Made by a program: the position numbers and the translations under genes. Under the pieces are notes generated by a model that did not search any database, was not told where the DNA came from, and saw only the letters and a list, made by a program, of their open reading frames with translations. A stretch of 64,000 nt of DNA, taken from positions 1,578,501 to 1,642,500 of the forward strand of contig JAITYX010000075.1 in assembly GCA_021018815.1 (NCBI GenBank). Reading direction: 5' to 3'. How positions within the stretch are numbered: the first letter of the stretch is position 1; every line of letters begins with the position of its first letter. Positions 48,690 through 58,999 of the stretch are shown here, piece after piece. This DNA comes from Talinum fruticosum (Eukaryota > Streptophyta > Magnoliopsida > Caryophyllales > Talinaceae).

Positions 48690-51600
48690 AAAATCTCGGT
48701 TCCTTTCTCCCTTTAATCCCTGAAGATAAATTCAATTGCTAAATTGACCCGTTGGATGCACGAGATGAGCGAGGTTGACAGAGTAGGGTTATCCCATTAT
48801 GGACTAAATACCCTATTCAACGTTCGATACGTAAAGATCTAGCGGACTCTATTAAGGGTTGCGGTTGCCTTTTGGGATCTAGAATATCATATATTTGGGT
48901 TTAGGGATAAAGAATTGTGTCCCCTTCTTGAAGAATTCGATGCCATCCTAGGTATTCATTGTCGGACCGAGCTTTGGCTCTGTCACCTTCTACTAATATG
49001 TTTGAGACTTACAAACATCTCCTAAGGTTGAATGATAAGAATCAGAGTTGGATTCTAATCGGGGACGAAGTGCATCGATGAACTTGATATTGCATTTCCG
49101 TCCAGATGTATTGTTTAGGACATATGTATATTCAAAGGTGTCAAGCTATAATTACTTGCTTATTAGGTGGCTTCTTATTAGTGGGAGGCCACAAGGATAT
49201 GGCACTTGCTGCGTTATTAGACTTCATTGAATAATTTGGGAATCATCATTCCCTTAATCCTTTGATCATGGCAGAAAGTATCCTAGGATCTGGACCGAGT
49301 TGAAGTAAATCCAAACAAGGACTTTGCGGGTAGCCACTGTTATTGAAGTGTTAAGTCGTATTTTATACATATTTTTAGTAGTTATTTAGATTATATTATT
49401 TTATCTAATTTATTCTATTTTGTCTATTTATAGGTAATTATCGAATAAAGTGGGGAAGAGAAGAAAAGTCGTTAAAAGTGGATTTTTAGCTACCGACAAG
49501 CATCCAAGAAAATATATGAAGTCTGTCCATAAATATAATATGTAATAAAATATTAATTTTAGGATATTATATTTTAGGAAATCCTTATTGGAATAGAAAA
49601 GGAAACTTAGAAGAGAAGAAAGAGAAATAAACCCTAACTCTTTCACCCTATATATACTACTTATTATCATCATGGAGAGGAGACCTAGGAAGCCAGCCAC
49701 ACACAATCACCACCTGCTGCTTGCTGTCCACGCACCCTGCACCACCAGCCAGCCCTGCACTGCTGCCCGGCCGCCTGCACCTGCTGCCGTTGCTCCCGGT
49801 TGCTTGCCGTCCGCCGCTGCTTACGGCTTGCTGCCTCTCCTCGTGCTTGCTGCCCAGCCAGCCACCATCCATCATCATCTTCTTCATCTTCCTGGGTCAA
49901 AGAAACTAATATCGGTAGTATAATTTAGTTTTGTAATTTTTATTAGAAAAGATTGAGTTTTTATTGTTAGATTAATATTAAAGATGTTAGTTTTATTTAG
50001 TTTACATGTTTTAAATTACATTATGTGTGAGTAGTTTTTCTTATACTTAGTATAATCTACTTGAAGCCATGTTAAATTATTTATTTTGAAACAAAGTTTC
50101 GATTGTTATCGTCTTATTGATTCGATCCATGATTCTATGATAATTTGTGTTTAATGTTTATGATTTTATGTTTAATTAATTAGAGTGCACACTAATTGAT
50201 TTTATATGAATTCATTCGATAGTTTAAAGGGTTTAAGTACGTAATTGCTTGATCTTTTAGAAATAAGTATCACCCTAGTTAATCATGGATGGCTCATACC
50301 CATATCTTTTAATTAGGAAATTATTATAGATCCTTCTTAAATCAATTTGCTAGTAGATTGGTTATTAGGTGCTAGATGATGTTTTTCTAATACTTAATGC
50401 TCTAATTTGATTAAATTCTAGTGCTAGTGCTAAGGTTATCAATATTAGTAGGGTTTATATTAGGGTTTGGCCTAAGTAAACTAATAACTAAGGAAAAACG
50501 GGGAAGATCCGCTAGTGGTTGTCTTCTACGGTTTAGCTCATGGGTAGATCAATTTGTGCGTTAATGATAAATAATAATTTGCATGGTGGATATAGATTAT
50601 ACTAAGTGTTTTTATAAATTTGATATCTTTGATAATTACTTGTTTGCCTTTTAGTTATTTTTTTGAGTTTATTAATTTTTACTTATAAAGTTATAGTCTT
50701 TTATTATCAATTTCATTAAATCCCCTAAAGATCAGTATTTTAGGTTAGTTTTAGTAATTTTATTTTAATTTAACTTTGAGTCTTTATATATTTTAATTTT
50801 CAGAATTAATTTTCTGTTAGTTTTTATTATTTTTGAGTCAGTTTGTTAGAAATTAGTTTAAAAATAGTTTCTTTTGTTATTTTTGTATTTTATTTTATTT
50901 TAGGGTTTAGATAGAGTCCTAGTTTCCTGTGATTAAATTTTAGAATTTTTGGAATTAATTTGATATTTTTTCAGATTTAATTCTTGAATTTAATTACTGC
51001 GAGGTTTTTAATAAAATAAATTCGTAAATTAGATTTGAAATTTTTTTTTATATTTTTAGGGTCTGGTTAGGTTTAGAAAATTAGTATTATTATTCTGGGT
51101 AATTTTAGTATTTATTTTCATAATTATTTTAGTGCAGAATTTTACTTATTTAATTTTACTGCTTTAGAATTTGTTTATTTTCTGCTTTAGTTTTCTGTTT
51201 TAATTATTCTAAAAAATATACAAAAATATTTCTGGGTTATTGTAGTTTTATTATTATGTATAAATTATTTATTTAGTTATTAGATAATTTTATATGAATT
51301 TTAGTTATTGATTTTAATTTATATTTTCTGTTTTGTTTTGAAGAGTAGTAAATTTAATTAGATTAAAACTTGCATGTTATTATATCTTTCTTCGTGGATT
51401 CGATCCCTACTTGCCCTTGCTATATTGTTTATTATAAGTTTAAGTAGTGGTTTAATTTGTTGCTATACGACAAGTTTAACATGGAGGTAAGCAATAAAAA
51501 TATACAGGAATCAATCGGTGGGGCTAGAAGGGTGTCAGTCGGCCAAGGGATGGTAGTCAAGTCTTTGGAGAGGTTAAAAAGCCCTTGGTTTTTCCCGAGT

Positions 51601-52640
51601 TTGGCTTTTCCTCCTTTGCTTTCCTATTTTTTTAATTTTGATTTTGCTCCAGTTAGGTCGTAAATCATGATGAATCCGGCTATGTAGGACATTATTAATT
51701 TTACTTGTATGTGTATGCAAATTTGGTTGGTGATGCACTTTAAATTGGTGCGAGGACCGAAAAAGCGGACCGATGCACTGACGAGACAATTACGCCAATG
51801 ACAATGGCTGGATGTGGTGACTGATCATGCGGCTTCTTCGTGGGAGACTTGGTTTAGAGTTTGGCGTCCCTTTTAGTGGTATATCGAACATTGGAGGGTG
51901 TCCCGATTTATGACACACAACAAAAGGCGTCCATTTGTACATTTCTCGAGTCTTGAAACCAGTACGTACTAGTTCCCTAACCGTGTAATGCGGCAAATGG
52001 GGGAGTTTAAGATATACAATACTTGGATTGCATCGTGCCTAACTCTTTTGATTATTGAACGAACCTGTCGAGGTTCTTGAGGCATGCAAACAAATGATCG
52101 CGTGAAGGTCTCTGGATTTTATCCGGAGTAGATAAAAGAGACCGATGCCAAACAACGCGAGGCACCGAGTGCTCAACAAGAAGATCCCAGAGCAATTGTT
52201 CATGTTGCGGTACCCATTCGGATGCGTGAAGTGGTCCCGCGAGTTTGATGAACGGGCTCGTAGGACGGATGATGAAGCTAAAGAAGCGAGAAGATAAAAG
52301 GGCTCGAAGGATCGAGGAGTTAAAAAGTGAACCTTGGAGGATGCAACTAAGTCTAGTGGTGTGAAATGGAAGAAAGTGAAAATCGAGTAGGAGCTGAGAT
52401 TAGGATAGAATAAGAATTTAGGAAATTTCTGTTTTGCCTCTTTAGAAGAATTTATTTTTCTAGTATGCTTGTTATTTGCCTTTTTATTTAGCTATGTACT
52501 TGGGTAAGTAGTAGGCTTATCTTTTGTTGATAATAAAGTGAAAAAGTAAGTTTCATGTTCACTTTATTGCTTCATTTATTTAAGAAGCTGACTTAGAGGA
52601 ATTAATTAATAAATAGACCATCTAATTAGACTACCCTAAA
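48690..52640 (+). pseudogene. E2: PMD/DUF7745-like ORF, split by a solo LTR
   Basis: Part one (48,690-49,348) reads LLRVAVAFWDLEYHIFGFRD near 48,850-48,910 and EEFDAILGIHC. Part two (51,482-52,640) contains ALTRQLRQ and ASSWETWFRVW (about 51,775-51,870). Both parts align with E1 on the opposite strand (5,520-7,234), and E1 is continuous where E2 has the LTR. Frame breaks occur throughout. The 3' end (52,440-52,640) is noncoding but still matches E1's flank at 5,520-5,690. It lies head-to-tail after P1. Function unknown. Confidence 0.6.
49349..51481 (+). repeat. Solo LTR (family Z), 2,133 bp
   Basis: Starts TGTTAAGTCGTATTTTATAC and ends ATACGACAAGTTTAACA, with TG...CA ends and imperfect inverted tips. 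Flanks TGAAG (49,344-49,348) and TGGAG (51,482-51,486) form a 5-base target duplication with one change; the empty site is preserved in E1. A TATA box CTATATATAC lies at 49,648-49,657, followed by a GC-rich Pro/Ala/His-type leader (49,672-49,920) and long T-rich sequence. Orientation is inferred from the TATA box. Internal open frames are compositional. Confidence 0.85.
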
Positions 52641-53513
52641 AATAACAATTAAATGTCCGAAAAATTAAATATCACACTTAGAGGATTTAATTAAAAATTG
52701 GCCCCTAAAATTTGACCGTCCTAAAAATAACATCTAAATGCAAAATAATAAAATTAGCCGGAGGAATTTCTTGGCGCGGCCATCCCGCAGATTAACCGGA
52801 CAGTGGCCGGCGCTACCCAGGTTGCGACCTAGTTGGGTTGGGCTTGACGAATAGTGGGAACTATTTAGTATTATACTAAACATAGTATTCTTTAACTAAT
52901 CCAAGTTAGTATATTGAAAATTTTCTTCTCCGTCATATAACTAATGAGTTCTTCTTTAGAATTGTCGTCATATATAGCCTATTACTACGGTTCTTTCAAA
53001 AGAACCGTAGTAGTAGGATAACATATAACGACGGCTCTTCCTTAAGAACCGTCATCATACGTCCTGGCCCAAATTCCCCTATTCTGCCAAAATGTTTAGG
53101 CCACGACATATGACGATGGTTCTTTAGGAAGAGTCGTCATCATAGGTTATATTCGGACCTATTACGACGAGTTTTCCTTAAGAACCGTAGTAATAGGTCC
53201 GATTTTTTTTTTAATCTTGTTTGCTTTTCAGTATCCCCAGTACAAAATACACTACAAAATACATCAAAACAACTTAAACAACAACCACCAACAGCCTCAA
53301 TTGTTCCAATATTACAAAATTTTCCCACATTACTACAACCACGACATGTTCCATCTTTAACAAGTTCGACAACACAATTCCATATTTTAGAATAAGTTCC
53401 AACAAAGAATAGATTACAATGATGTAAAATATAATAAAAAGTGCACTCTTCTTTCATTATTTATGTCAAAAAGTTCATCTCTCATCTTTAAACTTTGTGT
53501 TATTGTAGGAACC
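52641..53513. mobile_element. CACTA-like subterminal repeat cluster and AT-rich spacer
   Basis: Between about 52,935 and 53,200 there are several paired motifs such as ACGGTTCTTTCAAAAGAACC (52,988), GACGGCTCTTCCTTAAGAACC (53,031), GATGGTTCTTTAGGAAGAGTC (53,114) and CTTAAGAACCGTAGTAAT (53,174). They match the subterminal repeats of CACTA A and C. No CACTA terminus or transposase was found, so this is a fragment or a short non-autonomous derivative. The minus-strand open stretch at 53,140-53,457 has no family signal. Confidence 0.5.
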
Positions 53514-54981
53514 ACGATCGGGCGGGTCGAACAAAGCTTCCGCACGTACCTTTGGCATAAGGGTTTTTGAACATGGATTTGAAAATGAATTAGAATTTTG
53601 AAAGATGGATTTCAGAATGTGGGGACGAACCTTTTATTAAGATTACCAAATTTTGTTAAGTTGAATCAAGTTGAATTGATAGGCGTTTTATTAATTATTT
53701 TAATTTGGCAATTATTTTCGGAATTCACGGGATCTCATTTCTTAATTGAACATGATAACTTACATCTGCCGTGAGGCTTTAGATCCATATTGGTGTAAAA
53801 AGAATAATGCTGGACTGAAGCAATAACCATTGACCACCCGGTGCTTGGCGAAAATCCAGCACTTGGTCGTCGAGGCGCCTGCCAAAGGTGACGGCTGAAG
53901 GAATCGGCCGCGACCTTTGGCTTCGCATGCAGATCTGGAAACCCTAATTCTTGTACCTGTAGTAAAAAATGTCGAGATGTAATTTTTGAGTAAAAATAAA
54001 GCAAAAGAAGGAGTCGCCGATTAGTTTTAAAATAGAAAATATAAGAAAAAGAAAAGTTAAAACAAAATTGCTCTTCCGATCTTAGTATCGAAAAACTAAT
54101 ACCAAAAAAGGCTCAAATGACTCCATCATCTTCGAGCCAGAGAATTGGATTTGGGGGCAAGGGTACAAAACATATGGATAAAGCCTTCCATTTCGCCCGT
54201 CCGAAGATGGCCATTACTAGTTCGAGTAGTGAATCTAAATATTGTGAAAAACTCAAGCATACAACAACATGTTAAGCGAAATTAAAGAAACAAAACATAG
54301 TAAAGGAAGCGATAAAGAAAGCGGTAAAGAAAGTAAAAGCGGAAAGAAAAGAAAAGCGAGAACATAGAAGGATTACGTCGGACGGATAGGAATTAAAATG
54401 CGATACAATTTTGATCCACAACATGAAAAGCGATAAATAAAACATAAAAGAGATAAATAAACCGTTCAAATTTCGAATCCTTGCCCTCGGGTTGTCCCAC
54501 CTGCTAATCTGGATCTTCCACACTTGGATCTCTTGATGCGACGGCGGCGAATCAAAGAAAACGAGGGCTCTTTTATGAGTTGTGAAAAGGTGGGTTCGTA
54601 AGGAATAGGAAAGATCAACTGAATGAATGCTCGGAGATTAGAATAATTGAATATCCTTTAGCTCTTTGTAAGGATTCAGCGGGAGATGTAAAAAAGAGGA
54701 GTATTTGAGGATGTTTTCATTAGAGTAACATTTAAGAAAGTGTATTTTTAGCTTAGTTCAGCGGGGTAGTGCTAACGAAATAAGTTGTGCTTGAGATGAG
54801 TGCCAAGGCCCTCTATTTATAGGAGAGACCTAGGTCACAAATGACCTACGGTTGCTCTCGGCCCGGCTTTCCAACACACCGAGAAAGAAAATCGAGCCAA
54901 TAAATCGGGAGATTGAGCTGGGCGAGAAAGGATAAAACCGGATAGAAATCCGGTCGGGGGCTAGGGTTTCGTGCGCTAGCA
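53514..54981 (-). repeat. LTR (family X), near full length
   Basis: On the minus strand it starts TGCTAGCGCACGAAACCC and ends GTGGTTCCTACA. A clear TATA box (complement of CTCTATTTATAGG, 54,811-54,823) suggests promoter function. Its 3' part matches the fragment in T1 integrase (4,680-5,216). The flanks (GTTAT and TGCCA) do not form a target duplication, so it is an element end or a rearranged copy rather than a clean solo LTR. It adjoins P2. Confidence 0.6.
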
Positions 54982-56640
54982 TGCCATAAAAGGAGTCTCG
55001 AGGTAATGGCATCCGTAGAGCGAATGGGACCCGAATGACCACTTGGTGGAAGGCTGAAAATCACGTTTCTTCCCTTGCCATTACCCCTTCGTTAAGCTAC
55101 TTGGCTTAAACTTCTTCCTTTGCTCATTTAGAGTAGTTCTTAGTAAAAATCTTGTTGGATTTTTCTCTTTGCGAAGGAGTCGATTCGGAGAGTGGAGTCT
55201 GCTCCCATGTTTGTGGAGACTTTCGGAAAAATGAACTATCCTATGAAGACGTTATGCACAATGCTTGGGTTTGGTTCTCTTTTCATTGCTGTAAACCACC
55301 TTTGGGATAAAAGAGAGTGGGATCCAATTAGGGCCATTAGCGGGCACTTTTGGGATACCACCAATACCTTCCACATTCCCTTCAAGGAAATGACCACAAC
55401 TCCTTTCGATTTTGCTATTTTGTCCGATTTGGGCTTGTTGGGGAACACTGTAGCTTATGACTGGAATTTGTGTAAAGACCGTGGTTATCTTCGTCGTCTT
55501 TTTGGTCCCGTAGCTGATAGGTTTCCTCAAGAAAGTTTCTTCAAGTATGCCGTTCTTTTTGAGGCTTTCGAGGATGTTTGATTTGGGCTTTCTTATTGAG
55601 TACGGTGCTCTTTTCCTACCAAGCCTTTAAGGTTCATGTTCACTATTTTGTGAACTTACAAACCTTGATAAAATAAAGGAGCTTAAGCTGGGGTGGTCCT
55701 GCATACACTTGCCTCATGAGGGACCTCCATGCCTGTGTGTGGCACACAAAACACGAGAAGGACTCGACCAATTATCTACCATTGTGCGGTTTATGGAAGG
55801 TCGATAAGATATACTCTAATTCTTCATGTATTCCCAATATATTTCTATCTTATGTGGATAAAAATTTACTTGTTTTGCAAAATGTAGCCATGGTTGTATG
55901 AATACTTCCCGCACCTTGTACCCGGCTCAACAAATCATTACTGCATTTTTGGCCTACATGTCATGGGCTTGGTTCTATCTTCGTCGGTCCATAGTCCATG
56001 GTATAGGCATCTCGAAATTTACTTGTTTTGCAAAATGTAGCCATGGTTGTATGAATACTTCCCGCACCTTGTACCGGCTCAACAAATCATTACTGCATTT
56101 TTGGCCTACATGTCATGGGCTTGGTTCTATCTTCGTCGGTCCATAGTCCATGGTATAGGCATCTCGAGATTAGCCCTTAACCATGTGACCTTGGTACGTC
56201 TTTTTAAGCTCAAATTAACCTCGTAAGTACACCAAGAAAAATTATATTGCATTCATTTCCTAGCTGCCCTGCCCACGCTCTGTGGTGGACCACAGTGGGA
56301 CTACCTACGGTGGCCGCCAACCATGGCTATGCACACTTTATACCCACATTCTTATTATCTTTCATTCTTTTTGACTTGTTTACTTGATAAATTGTATATG
56401 TGTAGGCCAATTTTTATCCTTGGGCCGAACTTAATCTCCCTTCAAGTGTAATCATTGCACAGGACTTTAGTGAAAGGAGGATCTTGTTCGAAGGTCCCTT
56501 TGGTTCTTATTTGTATCTTGGTGAAAGAGTGACACCTCAAATTCAAGTCAACACGTGGCCTCCATTTGTTCCAGTTGATCCACCTCAAATCATGTTCTAC
56601 CTTCGCTCTCTTTCTCAACAAGAGTAAGTCACTGCTACCT
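54982..56640 (+). pseudogene. P2: plant-mobile-domain-like gene with introns
   Basis: Paralogue of P1. The main exon is open at 55,192-55,581 and reads MFVETFGKMNYPMKTLCTML, DPIRAISGHFWDTTNTFHIP, FKEMTTTPFDFAILSDLG; this is the plant mobile domain pattern. Introns sit where P1 has them, but the intron 1 donor (GTTAAG) and acceptor (GCGAAG) and the intron 2 donor (ATATAC) are damaged. A later exon is open at 56,409-56,625 (ERRILFEGPFGSYLYLGE), between acceptor GTGTAG at 56,404 and donor AGA|GTAAGT at 56,625. Contains a recent 153-base tandem duplication. Degenerate. Confidence 0.6.
55869..56174 (+). repeat. 153-bp tandem duplication within P2
   Basis: A unit starting CTTGTTTTGCAAAATGTAG occurs at 55,869 and again at 56,022, almost identical (the second copy has lost one C in the ACCCGG run). 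It includes the splice acceptor before CCATGG and most of the following exon, so acceptor and exon are both duplicated. Confidence 0.95.
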
Positions 56641-56809
56641 TCGTGTATCCTTACACCTCATTTTTAAATTTGTACATATTTTATGCATATCATCGGGGTG
56701 GATCATGAGTCGATTGGTGAGATCTTATCTCTTCCTTTCCTTAGCATTGTTAAATTTCTTGCATGGAAATTAACTTTATCTTTTGATAACTCACTGCAAC
56801 GGACATTTG
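56641..56809 (+). other. P2 downstream remnant
   Basis: Short AT-rich stretch after the last recognisable P2 exon. It ends where the copia LTR L4 begins (CGAAGG at 56,810). Nothing else is recognised. Confidence 0.5.
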
Positions 56810-58395
56810 CGAAGGTTTGCTCGGGGAGAGTCCGAGTCACCCTAGAAGGAGGGGGTGAATAGGGTGATAGAAGTTTTCGTGGAAACTTTAGCTCTTCTGT
56901 CAAAAACAAGAGAGAGACCGATTCCGAGTCTAACAACGAGGTCACAAAAGATTGGACTCGGAAGGCTATTAAGCGAGAATGAGCAACAGTTTGTAAAAAT
57001 GTCCGAGTCTAGAATGAACTCGGAAAGATAACACTTAGAGATTACGTGGAAACCCTCCTGGGGCGAGAAAACCACGGACCGTGCCAATCCGGACACGAAG
57101 TCAAATTCACTACTTTGAGTCCACAAAATACCGTGAGCTGGCGAACCCGAGTTGTTCCCTTAGACAACTCTATACAAGCTTTCCTAGACTCGAAATTACC
57201 TTATCCGATCTAGTACTTCCTAAGCTGAGATAACCCTTACAGCTAGGGACAACTAAGGCTGAGTTAACCCTTACGGCTTAGTCAAGGGACCTTACAAGAG
57301 AATGTAATAAAGAGTTTGTAGCGAGTACAAGACCTTACAACTCGAGAAAGTAATGAATTACAAAGTGGGAGTTGTAAGTTGAAGATTGAAAGTAAATACA
57401 ATAACTTTGAGCAAGTATGTGTATTAGCAATATGTTCGGCAACCTTAAGGTCTTGTGAGATGGCTTCTATTTATAGATGTCCGAGGCAAAGTAGCTCATT
57501 ATCTTCATCTGCTGGCGAGAGTCCTCTGTGACCATTGATAGAAGCTTTACGAGTCACTCGAAAGTATCCGTTGTAATGTGAGCGTTGGACAACGGTTTAA
57601 CTCTCTTGGAAGTCCCAAAACCATTAGCGGTGTCTTGAAAGATAAGGTGGAAACCACCGTTAAGCTTAGCATTCGAGTTTTCCAGATTTGGAAACGAGAC
57701 GGCCACGACACAATCTACTAGGAGCTGGAGCGAGAGAAGGTGAAGAGCCATGTCTGCTTGGTGATTTGACGTTACGAAGCCAGGTTACTTTTGTAGTTTG
57801 AAAAGTGTATCCTCGATTGAATAACCTACAAAAGTAAATCAATTTTGGTTCTCAAAGTATAAAATACTTTGGCCCAAGATCAGACACGAGATAATAAAAT
57901 AATTACGATAAATAAACCAGCGATTATACGAGTCGAAACGAAATGGAATTTTACGAGTCCAATATCCATGATACTCGAGAATTCCATCGACTTAGTCTAA
58001 GCGAAGAATCAAGTTCAATAAAGAATATCGGAGAGGATTAACTTGATATAGACTAAGCATGAAACAAGCTAAAAATACGACTATAACAAAATAGGACTTA
58101 TAACCACAAGTCGGATTACGAGTGAGAAAAGACAAAATACTAATCTATTGAATCTGCAATATATCGAGTGATCTTGGACTCGGAACAAAGAACCGAGTTT
58201 TCAAGTCGACTTACGAGATAAGCAAGAAATATAATAAGTAAGAGTTGTATCACTTAAAAAGATACTATTTTCTTGAAAGAAGTTTATGAGATACGAGAGA
58301 ATGCCTTGGAATCAAAACTACGTAGGTATGAGATTGTTATACTGATTCCTTTCATACAACTCGAGAGAAGTATTGAGCGAGTGTGCGAGTCTTCA
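56810..58395 (-). repeat. 3' LTR of a minus-strand copia element (L4)
   Basis: 1,586 bases; as written it starts CGAAGGTTTGCTCGGGG and ends GCGAGTCTTCA, followed by the complement of a polypurine tract (ATCTCCCCTTTTTG). That adjacency identifies it as a 3' LTR on the minus strand. TATA region near 57,460-57,476 and palindrome TTACGAGTCACTCGAA at 57,547-57,562. It shares the CG terminus and GCTCGGGGAGAGTCC beginning with L3, marking a subfamily distinct from L1 and L2. Confidence 0.85.
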
Positions 58396-58999
58396 ATCTC
58401 CCCTTTTTGATGAAAGGCATTCCATACTTAAACATAAACTTTGTTAGTAAAAAAAATGATTACGAGTGGTTGCGCATGAGATGAGATGAGTAAGGCATAC
58501 TCAATGTATCGAGCAATACTTAATGTATCGAGCAAGAAGTAAAGTATGCTATATTAAATAATTAATATTAAATTTAAAAAAAAAAAACATGCTAGCAATA
58601 ATGAACTCAGAAATTAATAATGAAATGCATTAGTCCATTAAAAATTCAAAAGGGCGGAAAAACTCCCCCTAAACAAGACAACAAGTTTGACAACAAGTTT
58701 TTCGACTCTATTTCTCCCCCTTGCCTTTCAGCAAAAAACAACAAGAAAAAGAAGGGAAGAAAATAGCAAGTAGTGCAACTTAGTTGTACTGGAAAAAAAA
58801 ATTCAGAAAGAAGAAAACTCTAGGGCCGAGGAATTGTGACTCGGTGCATGGTGCCTATGAGAGAGAGGAAATTTACGAGTGGAGGCGAGAGGGAGCGGAG
58901 GTTCGCCGCGGCGATATGATCTTGACGATGTGCTTGGCGCGGCGTATGCGCCCCAATCACCATTACTTAATAACCCCTTCATAAGGGACTAATACGTAA
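58396..58999 (-). mobile_element. Interior scrap of the L4 copia element
   Basis: The first 80 or so bases match (in complement) the 3' untranslated region of copia C just before its LTR. The rest has no readable protein. It ends where the Tekay-like LTR begins at 59,000. The remainder of this copia element is missing from the window. Confidence 0.6.

Noticed and set aside
49657..49923. Pro/Ala/His-rich open frames on both strands
   Set aside because: They lie just after the TATA box of solo LTR Z and reflect a GC-rich leader; no conserved motif.
53140..53457. Minus-strand Cys-rich ORF of 105 residues
   Set aside because: Cysteines are irregularly spaced, no family pattern is visible, and the ORF overlaps CACTA-like subterminal repeats.
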